Assembly: GCA_938041695.1 (NCBI GenBank)
Contig: CALISI010000009.1
Span: 1-60,012, forward strand
From: an uncultured Actinomyces sp.
GTDB taxonomy: Bacteria; Actinomycetota; Actinomycetes; Actinomycetales; Actinomycetaceae
Direction of reading: 5' to 3'
Length of the DNA: 60,012 nt
The notes beneath the pieces are model-generated. The model had not been told where the DNA came from, did no database searches, and was given only the letters and a program-made list of their open reading frames with translations. Made by a program: the position numbers and the translations under genes. Positions 35,396 through 43,250 of this stretch are shown here, in pieces (the first letter of the stretch is position 1; each line of letters opens with the position of its first letter).

Positions 35396-36121
35396 TCACG
35401 CCTGCGTGTTCTGACCCTTGAGGGCAGCCAGGCGAGCCTCGATCTCCACCTGCGAGGAGTCGGTCTGCAGTTCAGCGAACTGGGCATCCAGCGAGGATGC
35501 GGCCAGTTCCATCTTGCCCTGGGCGAGAGCCTCCTGCTGGCGCACGCGATCCTCGAAGCGACCGAGTTCGCTCGTGGGATCCAGGATGTTGATGGAGTTG
35601 AGGGCGTCGGTCACCTGTGCCTGTGCCTTCGCGGTCTTCTCGCGGGCGATCAGCTGGTCACGGCGGGTCTTGAGCTCGGAGAGCTTATCCTTCATCTGAG
35701 CGAGACCGGTCTTGAGGCGCTCGGCAACATCGCGCTGAGAAGCGAGAGCAGGCTCCTCGGTCTTGACCTCGTTCTCGAACTGGATCTGCTTACCGAGAGC
35801 GACCTTGGCCAGGTTGTCCCACTTATCGGCTCCTGCCTCGTCTCCGGCGGCGCGCAGCGAGTCAGCCTTCGCGGAGGCAGCGGCGGCCTTCTGACCCCAG
35901 TCGGCAGCTGCCTTGACGTCTTCCTCGTAGTCACGCTCGGCCATGCGCAGGTTGCCCAGGGTCTGAGCGATCGCGTTCTCGGCCTCGATGATCGAGTTCG
36001 TGTAGTCGCGGATGAGCTGGTCGATCATCTTCTGCGGGTCCTCAGCCTTGTCGAGGAGCGCGTTGATGTTCGCCTTGGCGAGCTGAGCGATGCGGCCCAG
36101 GATCGTCTGCTTTTCGGCCAT
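35396..36121 (-). CDS. pspA: Phage-shock-protein A / IM30 family protein
   Basis: A 241-residue coiled-coil protein of the PspA/IM30/Vipp1 (ESCRT-III-like) family, which binds and repairs the inner membrane under envelope stress. MAEKQTILGRIAQLAKANIN is the amphipathic helix; DPQKMIDQLIRDYTNSIIEA is the family core; the rest is near-continuous helix rich in Ala, Glu and Lys. The ATG at 36121 is fixed by AAGGAG seven bases upstream; the frame is open much further but without another ribosome-binding site. It lies downstream of two TPM-domain genes on the same strand and has its own 370-bp leader containing operator-like dyads. Confidence 0.93.
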   Translation of the reverse strand: MAEKQTILGRIAQLAKANINALLDKAEDPQKMIDQLIRDYTNSIIEAENAIAQTLGNLRMAERDYEEDVKAAADWGQKAAAASAKADSLRAAGDEAGADKWDNLAKVALGKQIQFENEVKTEEPALASQRDVAERLKTGLAQMKDKLSELKTRRDQLIAREKTAKAQAQVTDALNSINILDPTSELGRFEDRVRQQEALAQGKMELAASSLDAQFAELQTDSSQVEIEARLAALKGQNTQA

Positions 36122-36200
36122 GATGTTCTCCTTTGTGGGGTGGTGCGCATGTGCGCGGGTTGTGCGCGAGGAGAGAGCCTCGCTGGTCTTGGTGGGTGAA

Positions 36201-36311
36201 CTACTGTGAGTCCGAACCGGATGGTGGACCGGTACGTGTCGGGGAGGGCGTCGTCGTTTCGATGCGTGCGTCATGGCGCGTGCGTGCTCGAGGGCCTCGA
36301 ATCTGTGGCAC
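36201..36311 (-). CDS. Leader ORF before pspA, possibly a TPM-gene remnant
   Basis: A 36-codon frame starting with GTG at 36311 behind a near-ideal AAGGAGG and ending at 36201, 80 bp before pspA. It opens MPQIRGPRARTRHDARIETT. Its start region and the ~40 bp upstream match those of the TPM gene at 40059 (shared GTGGCGAACAGA..AAA..ATACAT in plus-strand reading). It may be the 5' stub of a deleted third paralog whose promoter now drives pspA, or a translated leader peptide. Confidence 0.35.
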   Translation of the reverse strand: MPQIRGPRARTRHDARIETTTPSPTRTGPPSGSDSQ

Positions 36312-36351
36312 GCGATCCTCCTTGGTGAGTGGCGAACAGATAAAAATACAT
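36298..36351 (-). repeat. Duplicated leader/promoter segment, copy near pspA
   Basis: It aligns with 40047-40097. Identical core AGTGGCGAACAGA followed by AAA and ATACAT, preceded by TCCTCCT (minus-strand ribosome-binding site) and a GTG start. Confidence 0.75.
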
Positions 36352-36362
36352 GATTGCGGATC

Positions 36363-36402
36363 ATTATGTCCACATAATCTTGTAGGGTCTGTCACATTAT
36401 GT
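36363..36402. promoter_or_regulatory. Operator-like dyads upstream of pspA
   Basis: ATTATGT-CC-ACATAAT at 36363-36378 is a perfect 7-bp inverted repeat. ACATTATGT at 36394-36402 repeats the half-site ATTATGT / ACAT. The AT-rich setting contrasts with the surrounding GC. A regulator-binding site or an overlapping promoter is likely. Confidence 0.55.
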
Positions 36403-36493
36403 TGATCTGTGATGAGTGTATACGACGATCAGGTACGGGTGACAGTTGCGCCTACACGGACGGGGGTAAGCATTGGCTCGTCGAACGCCTCCT

Positions 36494-37927
36494 CTAGCGT
36501 CGTCCTGGTGCCGCAATCGCGCGCTCGGCGAGTGTCGTGGCGCGCGAGGCCGCTGCGCTTGCCTGCAGGGGATCCTCGTCGCTGACCAGCCCACGCTGGC
36601 CCCGGGAGATGGCCACCTCCGCCTCGTCCAGAAGAGGAGCGAAGGAAGCGGCGGCGGAATCGAGGTTCTTCGCATCCGAGAGGGACTGAGACACGGATCC
36701 GATGGAAGCGGCGAGCTTCTCGCGGGATGTGTCGAGGTCGGTCTTTGCGGAAAAGATGGCATCCGTCGGCGCGTTTGCCATGGACAGGGCGCGCTGGGGG
36801 GTATCCAGCGCCGAGGCAGTGCGGGTGGGATCGGTGTCGAGATGCGCACCGGCCGTCTCCAAGGCCGCACGAGCGGATTCGAGCAACGCTGCCGCGCGCT
36901 CCGGATTGTCCTGGACCGGCGGAAGGTTCTTGTCGAGATCCGCCGTGATTGTCGAGGCGAGGCGTCGCTTGGTGTGAGCGTCTGGGGTGAGCTCTATCTG
37001 TTCGTAGGTGTCGAGGCCGCGTGCAATCGCATCCTTTGCCGCCTCGAGGCGACGCCCGTACTGTTCGGTCGCAGCGCTACCGAACTGGGCGCGAGCGTAG
37101 TTCCAGTCCTCTTCCGCGCCGCGCACCTGCTCCTCGGCCTCCGATAGGCGCCGCCTGGCCTCCGCAGCGGCCCTCAGGGAGTCGCGCCTGACAGGGTCGA
37201 CGCGAGGGGTGCGTACCTCGGGTCGGGTGGTGGGCGTGGCTGGTTCGTCGTCGTTGCGATCTTCTCGCGCCTTGGCCCACACGTTGGAGACGACGGCGAT
37301 CACGATGACCACGACTATGAGGATGGTGGCGCCACGATTCCTTTGTCGATCTTCCTTCGCTCTTTTTTCATGCGCTTCTTTCTCCTCTTGCTGGCTCTTG
37401 CGGTAGCTGGCAGCGAGGTCCGCGCTGAAGTCGTACGAGCTGCGCAGGTCGCGAATGAAGGCCTCAGCGCCTGCCGCTGCCTCTTCGGGGGGCAATGGCG
37501 TTGTTTGGTACTTGCGATGGGCGGCACTGAGCGCGCTGTCCATCGTCATCCTGGTGGTCGAGTCTGACATCTCCCGAGCCATTTTCGCGTCTGTGCAAAA
37601 GGCGTCCGTGCCATCCTCGTAGGAGACAACGTAGAGGATGCCTTTTTCGCCTGTGCGTGATTGCTTGAGGGCGGCCTCGCACCATTCGGACGGTTTCTGG
37701 TCGGAGAAATTGGGGACCACGACGACGTCGATGATCGTGTTGTACGTGGTGTAGAACGCCTGCGCGGGAGACTCGATCGTTGCGCGTTGCTCGTCGCTCA
37801 GGAAAGAGTCGGGATCGGTGACGTGACCGTTCGTGGTGAGAGGCTCAGTTGCGAATGCGGGCGCGCCGCAGGCTAACATCGCCGCCGTCACGATGGCTGC
37901 GAGGCCGAGGCGCCGGATCAGTGACAC
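36494..37927 (-). CDS. TPM-domain membrane protein (paralog 2)
   Basis: A 477-residue protein. GTG at 37927 follows AGGAGG. Signal peptide 1-26 (ends PAFATEP), an extracytoplasmic TPM domain (about 30-165: VTDPDSFLSDEQRATIESPA, GILYVVSYEDG), one membrane helix (199-217) and a long cytosolic helical region (about 230-477) with ARAQFGSAATEQ and DNPERAAALLESAR. TPM domains occur in membrane-quality proteins such as plant TLP18.3 and bacterial YgcG; here their role is not proven. It lies 53 bp behind a longer paralog on the same strand; they share the motifs listed there. Confidence 0.85.
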   Translation of the reverse strand: MSLIRRLGLAAIVTAAMLACGAPAFATEPLTTNGHVTDPDSFLSDEQRATIESPAQAFYTTYNTIIDVVVVPNFSDQKPSEWCEAALKQSRTGEKGILYVVSYEDGTDAFCTDAKMAREMSDSTTRMTMDSALSAAHRKYQTTPLPPEEAAAGAEAFIRDLRSSYDFSADLAASYRKSQQEEKEAHEKRAKEDRQRNRGATILIVVVIVIAVVSNVWAKAREDRNDDEPATPTTRPEVRTPRVDPVRRDSLRAAAEARRRLSEAEEQVRGAEEDWNYARAQFGSAATEQYGRRLEAAKDAIARGLDTYEQIELTPDAHTKRRLASTITADLDKNLPPVQDNPERAAALLESARAALETAGAHLDTDPTRTASALDTPQRALSMANAPTDAIFSAKTDLDTSREKLAASIGSVSQSLSDAKNLDSAAASFAPLLDEAEVAISRGQRGLVSDEDPLQASAAASRATTLAERAIAAPGRR

Positions 37928-37980
37928 GTTTGCCTCCTGTTCGTCGGCAAGCTGATGAACGCTCGCTGCGGGTCACGCGG

Positions 37981-40059
37981 TCAGAAACTGCCGGAGGCCG
38001 ACGACCATCCGGAGTCGGAGCTCCCGCTGCCCCAATCGGAGCCGCCCGAGCCCCAGTCGGAACCACCGCCCGAGGCGAAGGACCAGCCGGAGCCGGAGGA
38101 TCGCGATCCGCTGCGGAAGGGATCGAAGTCATCGTCGTCGTAGTGGTGATGGTGATGGTGGTGGTGAGACCCGGCGTTTGAGAACAGCGTCGACCACAGG
38201 AGGAAGTCGCCCAGCGAGGATCCCGTGAAGGATCCGTTGTTGCCCGTGGGCTGTCCCCACGTGCCGCCGACGTTCTGGATCGGCGTCGCCATGACGTTAT
38301 CGGCGAGGGCGCGCGCGTTTGTTGCATGGGACATCGCAGCGTCGGGGTCCTCGTCGAGCACGTCGCGTGCGGTACTGAGGGCAGTCTCCGCGTCGTTGAG
38401 CGTGGAACGGACATTCAGGTCGATGGCACCTCGTCGCCCCTGCACGTAGCGCTGTGCCTGGGCCACGGCCGAGTCCGCCAGGGAGATTTGCGCCTCCGCG
38501 GCGGCGTACGCCTTCTGGTAGGCCTCCTCCTTCGTGCGCAGTGGCTCGAGCGCAGCGTCGAGTGTCGCCTCGGCCATGCGCAGATGCTCGAGAGCAGCGA
38601 GCGGATCACCGTTGTTTGCCAGCGCGGCCTGCGCCTCTTTGATCGCGGCCCGAGCGTCGGCCACCATCGGATCGAAGACGGTCGGATCCGTGTCCAGGTT
38701 GTCGACGTCTGTGATGTCCGAAGAAATGGAGCTGATCGCGGCGACGAGGCGATCACGGATGGCGTCCAGATCGGACTTGGCGGAGAAAATCGCGTCCGTC
38801 TGGTGTTTTGCCATCGTCAGGGCGCGCAGGGCGGTGTCGAGGGCACTTGAGGCCCGTGCGCGGTCGGTGGATACCGCTGCGTCGGCGGCGTCGAGTGCGC
38901 TGCGAGCCGAGGTAAGCAGCGCCGAGGCCTGCTCCGGGTTGTCCTGGAGGGACGCGAGCATCTGTGTCGGGTACAGGGATGCGATGGAGGCAAGCTCGGC
39001 CTTCGCACGTTCGAGGTCCGAGAGCTCTTCGGCGAGGCGTTCGCGTGCTTCGCTGATGCGCTCGGGGAGGGACGCCTGTTCGGCGCGTTTGGTTGCAAAC
39101 GATGCCTGGATAGCGCTGAGCGGGTTCATGTTGGTCCCCAGGTCGGCCATGATGGCGGTGGCCAGTCGCAGTTGCTCGGCGGGTACGGGCGTCGAGTTCA
39201 TCTGGGATTGTGCGCTGAAACCGCGGGAGACAGCCGCCTTACCGATGTCGATCGCCTGGGCGAAACTATCGGTGGCGCCGAGGCCGAACTGGGCACGAGC
39301 GAAGTCCAATTCGTCTGATGCCGTGCGGATCTGTTCATCGGCAGCCAGGAGTTGGCGGTTCGCTTCCTGGACCGCCCGTGCTGCGGCTTGTGCGTCGACC
39401 TGCGTCGCCTGCTGCGCGACGACCCTGTTGCGCTTCGACGAGCGTGACACGGCGAAGCCGATGACACACAAGCCGGCGACCGGGACGATGAGGAACAGGA
39501 AGATGGCGAGGATCGCGCCCACGCCGTCGCTGGAACTGGACTCGGAGGCCCTGGAATTGCTCGGCGAACCTGAGCGGGATGGGCTCTGGGAGTTTGCGTT
39601 GACGAGAGTGTCGACGAAGGCGTTGACGCCCCTGGCGCCATCGGAGGACGTCAGCGGCTTCGACGACAGCTGAGCCTCCGAGGCCCTGACCGCGCTTTGG
39701 AGCACGGACGGGGAGATCCCGTTGTAGACGCATGCGGCGTCGTGTCGCTCAGAGTAGGCGATGACGTAGACGATGGTTCCAGCGTTCAACGATGAACGCT
39801 GGACGGTCTGCTGGCACCACGTCTGCGCATCCATGCCCGACAAGTTTGCGACAAAGACGACGGAGACGTTCATGCCGTGGGACGCAGCCTTGCTCGTGGC
39901 TGACTCGACCGACGAACGGTCAGAGTGAGACAGCCATCCGTCTGGGTCTGTCACGCTTCCGTTGACGCTCAGGGGGGCGGCAGCGAAGGACGGGAGTCCG
40001 AGTGCAAGCAGTAGCGTGGTCAGCACAGCGACGAGGCTGAAGCGGCGGATTCGTGACAC
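37981..40059 (-). CDS. TPM-domain membrane protein (paralog 1, His/Gly-rich tail)
   Basis: A 692-residue protein. The GTG at 40059 is set by AGGAGGA upstream; an earlier in-frame ATG lacks one. Signal peptide 1-27, TPM domain about 30-155 (SVTDPDGWLSHSDRSSVESA), Ser-rich linker, membrane helix 181-203, then a long cytosolic helical region with two or more homologous segments (ARAQFGLGATDSFAQ, DNPEQASALLTSARSALDA, TDAIFSAKSDLDAIRDRL). The end is unusual: eight consecutive His (632-639), YDDDDFDPF, then a Gly/Ser/Trp/Asp tail with SDWGSG repeats. It probably works with the downstream paralog and PspA at the membrane. Confidence 0.85.
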   Translation of the reverse strand: MSRIRRFSLVAVLTTLLLALGLPSFAAAPLSVNGSVTDPDGWLSHSDRSSVESATSKAASHGMNVSVVFVANLSGMDAQTWCQQTVQRSSLNAGTIVYVIAYSERHDAACVYNGISPSVLQSAVRASEAQLSSKPLTSSDGARGVNAFVDTLVNANSQSPSRSGSPSNSRASESSSSDGVGAILAIFLFLIVPVAGLCVIGFAVSRSSKRNRVVAQQATQVDAQAAARAVQEANRQLLAADEQIRTASDELDFARAQFGLGATDSFAQAIDIGKAAVSRGFSAQSQMNSTPVPAEQLRLATAIMADLGTNMNPLSAIQASFATKRAEQASLPERISEARERLAEELSDLERAKAELASIASLYPTQMLASLQDNPEQASALLTSARSALDAADAAVSTDRARASSALDTALRALTMAKHQTDAIFSAKSDLDAIRDRLVAAISSISSDITDVDNLDTDPTVFDPMVADARAAIKEAQAALANNGDPLAALEHLRMAEATLDAALEPLRTKEEAYQKAYAAAEAQISLADSAVAQAQRYVQGRRGAIDLNVRSTLNDAETALSTARDVLDEDPDAAMSHATNARALADNVMATPIQNVGGTWGQPTGNNGSFTGSSLGDFLLWSTLFSNAGSHHHHHHHHYDDDDFDPFRSGSRSSGSGWSFASGGGSDWGSGGSDWGSGSSDSGWSSASGSF

Positions 40060-40097
40060 TGGGTCCTCCTGCGAAGTGGCGAACAGAGAAACATACA
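40047..40097 (-). repeat. Duplicated leader/promoter segment, copy at TPM paralog 1
   Basis: Counterpart of 36298-36351. Contains AGTGGCGAACAGA, then AAA and ATACAT, next to the TCCTCCT ribosome-binding site and GTG start of the TPM gene. Confidence 0.75.
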
Positions 40098-40306
40098 TCA
40101 CGCCACACGGTACTGTCGAGCATGTGACGAAACCAGTGTCGCGTGATTGTTGCCGTGGGGTCAGTCTACGTGAAAGTCGGCTCTTCCTGGGATGAGAGGT
40201 GCTGTTCGCTACAGGCGTCGGCCACGTCTCCCACACGCACGGGGAGAGCGCCCTATGATAGGGGGAGCCCATTGGGCTCACAGACTATTGAGAGAAGGAG
40301 GGGACT

Positions 40307-40684
40307 ATGCCCACCGGTAAAGTGAGGTTCTTCGACGCGGATCGCGGTTTCGGTTTCATCGCAGGAGACGACGGGGCGGATGTCTTCCTCCACTCGTCCG
40401 CGCTGCCGGCCGACCACCCCAACCCCCGAGTGGGTGCTCGCGTGGAGTATTCGGTCGCCGACGGACGCAAGGGACCGCAGGCCCTGAGCGTGCGCTTCCT
40501 GAAGGAGACAGCTTCCGTTGCCCGAGCCAAGCGCCGCAAGCCGCAGGCGATGGTGCCCGTCGTCGAGGACCTGATCAAGCTCCTCGACTCGTCGAGTGCC
40601 GCCCTGCGTCGCGGATCGTACCCGGACAACGCGACCAAGATCGCGAAGGTGCTGCGCGCCGTCGCAGAGGAATTTGATGCCTAA
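40307..40684 (+). CDS. Cold-shock-domain protein with C-terminal extension
   Basis: A 125-residue protein. Residues 1-66 are a cold-shock domain (GKVRFFDADRGFGFIAGDDG with RNP1, VFLHSSAL with RNP2), an OB fold that binds single-stranded RNA or DNA. A basic linker (RAKRRKPQ) leads to a ~50-residue helical extension (PVVEDLIKLLDSSSAALRRG) common to the actinobacterial CspB type found next to DUF3027 genes. GAAGGAGG precedes the ATG. The last eight bases overlap the next gene, so the two are coupled. Confidence 0.93.
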   Translation: MPTGKVRFFDADRGFGFIAGDDGADVFLHSSALPADHPNPRVGARVEYSVADGRKGPQALSVRFLKETASVARAKRRKPQAMVPVVEDLIKLLDSSSAALRRGSYPDNATKIAKVLRAVAEEFDA

Positions 40685-41516
40685 AACTGTGGCCCGTGTG
40701 CGGGCAGTGAAGAAGGACGCCGTCCTCGAGGGCGCCGTCGACGTCGCGCGCGCTGGCGCCGAGGCCGTGGCCCACCCGCGTCCTGTCGGCGATCATGTCG
40801 GCTTCGAGATGGTGTCGGAGCGCCTGGGGACTCACTATTTCGCGTCGACTGACGCGGGGTACGTGGGCTGGTGCTGGGCCGTCACGGTTGCGCGCGTGCC
40901 GCGCGGGCGCGTCGCCACCGTGTGCGAGGTCGATATGACTCCTCGCGAGGGTGCGCTTCTCGCCCCCGAGTGGGTGCCGTGGGAGGATCGCCTGCGTCCC
41001 TCGGACATTTCGCGCGACGACGTCCTGCCTTACAAGGCGGACGATGAGCGCCTCGAGCAGGGCTTCGAGGACACGAGCGATGACCCGGATCTGCCGATCG
41101 TGCGCGAGCTTGGGCTGGGGCGAGCCCGCGTCCTGTCGCAGGAGGGGCGCGATCAGGCGGCTAAGCGCTGGTACGATTCCGAGCGCGGGCCGAAGTCGGG
41201 GCGTCGCCCGCGTAACACCTGCTCCTCGTGCGGCTTCCTCATGAAGATGAGCGGCGACATGCGCACCATGTTCGGTGTGTGCGCGAACGAGTGGGCCACC
41301 GACGACGGGGCCGTCGTGTCCCTGGATCACACGTGTGGTTCGCATTCGGAGACCGACGTTCCCAAGAACGGTACGGCATGGCCGGTGCGCCCGTCGCGCA
41401 TCAACGAGGGGGCGCTCGATGCGGAGCCGATGCCGCGGGCATCGGAGGAGTCGAAGGCGGACGAGGCCACGACGGGCGAGGCCGAGAAGGCTGAGACTGC
41501 GCAGGCTCCCGAATAG
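40677..41516 (+). CDS. DUF3027 family protein
   Basis: A 279-residue protein of the actinobacterial DUF3027 family, function unknown. The N-terminal half carries GYVGWCWAVTVARVPRGR and PREGALLAPEWVPWEDRL. A cysteine-rich segment near residues 181-223 (NTCSSCGFLMKMSG, MFGVCANEWA, LDHTCGSH) looks like a small zinc-binding module. The tail is Glu/Ala-rich. The start at 40677 overlaps the cold-shock gene; in related genomes this pair is also adjacent, which suggests a role tied to RNA or ribosomes (inference). Confidence 0.9.
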   Translation: MPKTVARVRAVKKDAVLEGAVDVARAGAEAVAHPRPVGDHVGFEMVSERLGTHYFASTDAGYVGWCWAVTVARVPRGRVATVCEVDMTPREGALLAPEWVPWEDRLRPSDISRDDVLPYKADDERLEQGFEDTSDDPDLPIVRELGLGRARVLSQEGRDQAAKRWYDSERGPKSGRRPRNTCSSCGFLMKMSGDMRTMFGVCANEWATDDGAVVSLDHTCGSHSETDVPKNGTAWPVRPSRINEGALDAEPMPRASEESKADEATTGEAEKAETAQAPE

Positions 41517-41550
41517 GCCGACTGACGCCCGCACTCATGATGAGCTGAAG

Positions 41551-41583
41551 GAAAGCACCCGAGACCAGGTCTCGGGTGCTTTC
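41551..41583 (+). terminator. Hairpin after the DUF3027 gene
   Basis: Sixteen-base perfect arms beginning GAAAGCACCCGAGACC with a single-base spacer, followed by TC. Confidence 0.85.
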
Positions 41584-41646
41584 TCAACAAGTGGGCATAC
41601 GGCGATTTTGTTTGCGTACTCGCCCCCGAACAGGCACGATTGTTCA

Positions 41647-43098
41647 GTGAGCACACAAGAAAAAACCGCCCCATCCCACGGCGGCTTCGCACAGTCACTT
41701 GATTCGTTCTTCCAGATTTCCAAGCGCGGCTCGACGATTAGTCACGAAATCCGCGGTGGATTTGTTACCTTCTTCGCGATGGCGTACATCCTGGTCGTCA
41801 ACCCTGCGATCCTGGGCAACGCAGTTCCCAAGGATGGCTCTATTACGACCCAGGGCATCGCTGCTGGCACCGCGCTCGTCGCGGGCATTATGACGATCCT
41901 CATGGGTGTCGTCGCGAACTACCCCCTGGCGCTCGCCGCCGGCCTCGGCCTCAACGCGGTCGTCGCCTTCACCCTGGTCCTTGGCGCCGGCCTCAGCTAC
42001 GGCGAGGCCATGGGTATCATCGCCTGGGAAGGTATCCTCATCTTCCTGCTGGTTCTCACCGGCTTCCGTGAGGCTGTTTTCCGCGCGGTTCCCGCGGCGC
42101 TCAAGACCGCCATCACCGTTGGCCTGGGTCTGTTCGTGGCCCTCATCGGCCTCGTGAATGCGGGTATCGTGCGCGCGGGCGCAACTCCCGTTCAGTTCGG
42201 CATTTCGGGATCGCTCGACGGCTGGCCTGCCCTCATCTTCGTGTTCGGCCTGTTCCTCATGCTCATCCTGTACGTGCGCGGCGTGAAGGGCGCGGTGCTG
42301 ATCTCGATCGTCGCCTCGACGGTCCTGGCGGTCATCGTCCAGGCGTTCACTCACCTCGAGCGCATTTCCGACACGAACCCCACCGGTTGGGGCCAGACTG
42401 TTCCGGAGCTTAAGGGTTCCCCGATTGCCGTTCCCGTCTTCGACACGCTCGGCAAGGTGGACCTCTTCGGTGGCTTCGGCAAGCTCGGCATTGTCTCCGC
42501 CATCCTGCTGGTCTTCTCCCTCATGCTGGCTGACTTCTTCGACACGATGGGCACCATGGTGGCCGTCGGCGCCGAGGGCAACCTGCTGGACAAGGACGGC
42601 AACCCGCCCAAGACCCGCCAGATCCTGATCATCGACTCCCTGGCTGCCGTGGCCGGTGGCGTCGGCGGCGTCTCCTCGAACACCTCCTACGTCGAGTCCG
42701 CCTCGGGCGTTGCTGAGGGTGCTCGCACCGGCCTGGCCTCTGTGGTCACCGGCATCCTGTTCCTGCTGTCGACCTTCCTCGCTCCCCTCGTCGAGCTGGT
42801 CCCGACCGAGGCTGCTTCCACGGCCCTCGTGTTCGTCGGCTTCCTCATGATGACCCAGGTGACCGACATCGATTGGGCTTCGAAGGAGGTTGCGATTCCC
42901 GCCTTCATGACCATCGCCTTCATGCCCTTCGGTTACTCCGTGTCCGTCGGCATTGGCGTGGGCTTTGTGACCTACGCGGTGATCCAGCTCGTCAAGGGCC
43001 AGGCCCGCAAGGTCCACCCGCTCATGTGGCTGGTCGCTGGCCTGTTCATCATCTACTTCCTGATGGGTCCGATCCAGCGCCTCCTCGGCGTCGGCTGA
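41647..43098 (+). CDS. NCS2-family purine permease (AzgA/PbuG type)
   Basis: A 483-residue transporter with about 12-14 membrane helices, a proton-coupled importer of adenine, guanine or hypoxanthine. Family signatures are GGFVTFFAMAYILVVNPAIL at the start, LGLNAVVAFTLV, LADFFDTMGTMVAVG (the NCS2 helix 8 acidic motif) and SSNTSYVESASGVAEGARTG. The GTG at 41647 gives the usual short N-terminus; longer frames cross the DUF3027 gene. No purine riboswitch is visible upstream, only a short GAACA-N8-TGTTC repeat at 41629-41646. Confidence 0.94.
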   Translation: MSTQEKTAPSHGGFAQSLDSFFQISKRGSTISHEIRGGFVTFFAMAYILVVNPAILGNAVPKDGSITTQGIAAGTALVAGIMTILMGVVANYPLALAAGLGLNAVVAFTLVLGAGLSYGEAMGIIAWEGILIFLLVLTGFREAVFRAVPAALKTAITVGLGLFVALIGLVNAGIVRAGATPVQFGISGSLDGWPALIFVFGLFLMLILYVRGVKGAVLISIVASTVLAVIVQAFTHLERISDTNPTGWGQTVPELKGSPIAVPVFDTLGKVDLFGGFGKLGIVSAILLVFSLMLADFFDTMGTMVAVGAEGNLLDKDGNPPKTRQILIIDSLAAVAGGVGGVSSNTSYVESASGVAEGARTGLASVVTGILFLLSTFLAPLVELVPTEAASTALVFVGFLMMTQVTDIDWASKEVAIPAFMTIAFMPFGYSVSVGIGVGFVTYAVIQLVKGQARKVHPLMWLVAGLFIIYFLMGPIQRLLGVG

Positions 43099-43120
43099 TT
43101 CGTCACCCTTTGTCTCCTTC

Positions 43121-43153
43121 CCGCCCCGCCGGAGCCTTGCTCCGGCGGGGCGG
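43121..43153 (+). terminator. Hairpin after the purine permease
   Basis: Fifteen-base perfect arms CCGCCCCGCCGGAGC / GCTCCGGCGGGGCGG with loop CTT. Confidence 0.85.
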
Positions 43154-43250
43154 TCGTATCCTGGGAAAATACGCCGAGGAAGGATGAGCGCCGCCGGGCG
43201 CCCCGGCCTCGTTCGGTGTGCGCAGCAGCAGTGAGAGAGGGAGGATTGGC

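Noticed and set aside
41517..41646. Purine riboswitch before the NCS2 permease
   Set aside because: No conserved purine-aptamer core is present; the hairpin there is a plain terminator of the preceding gene.
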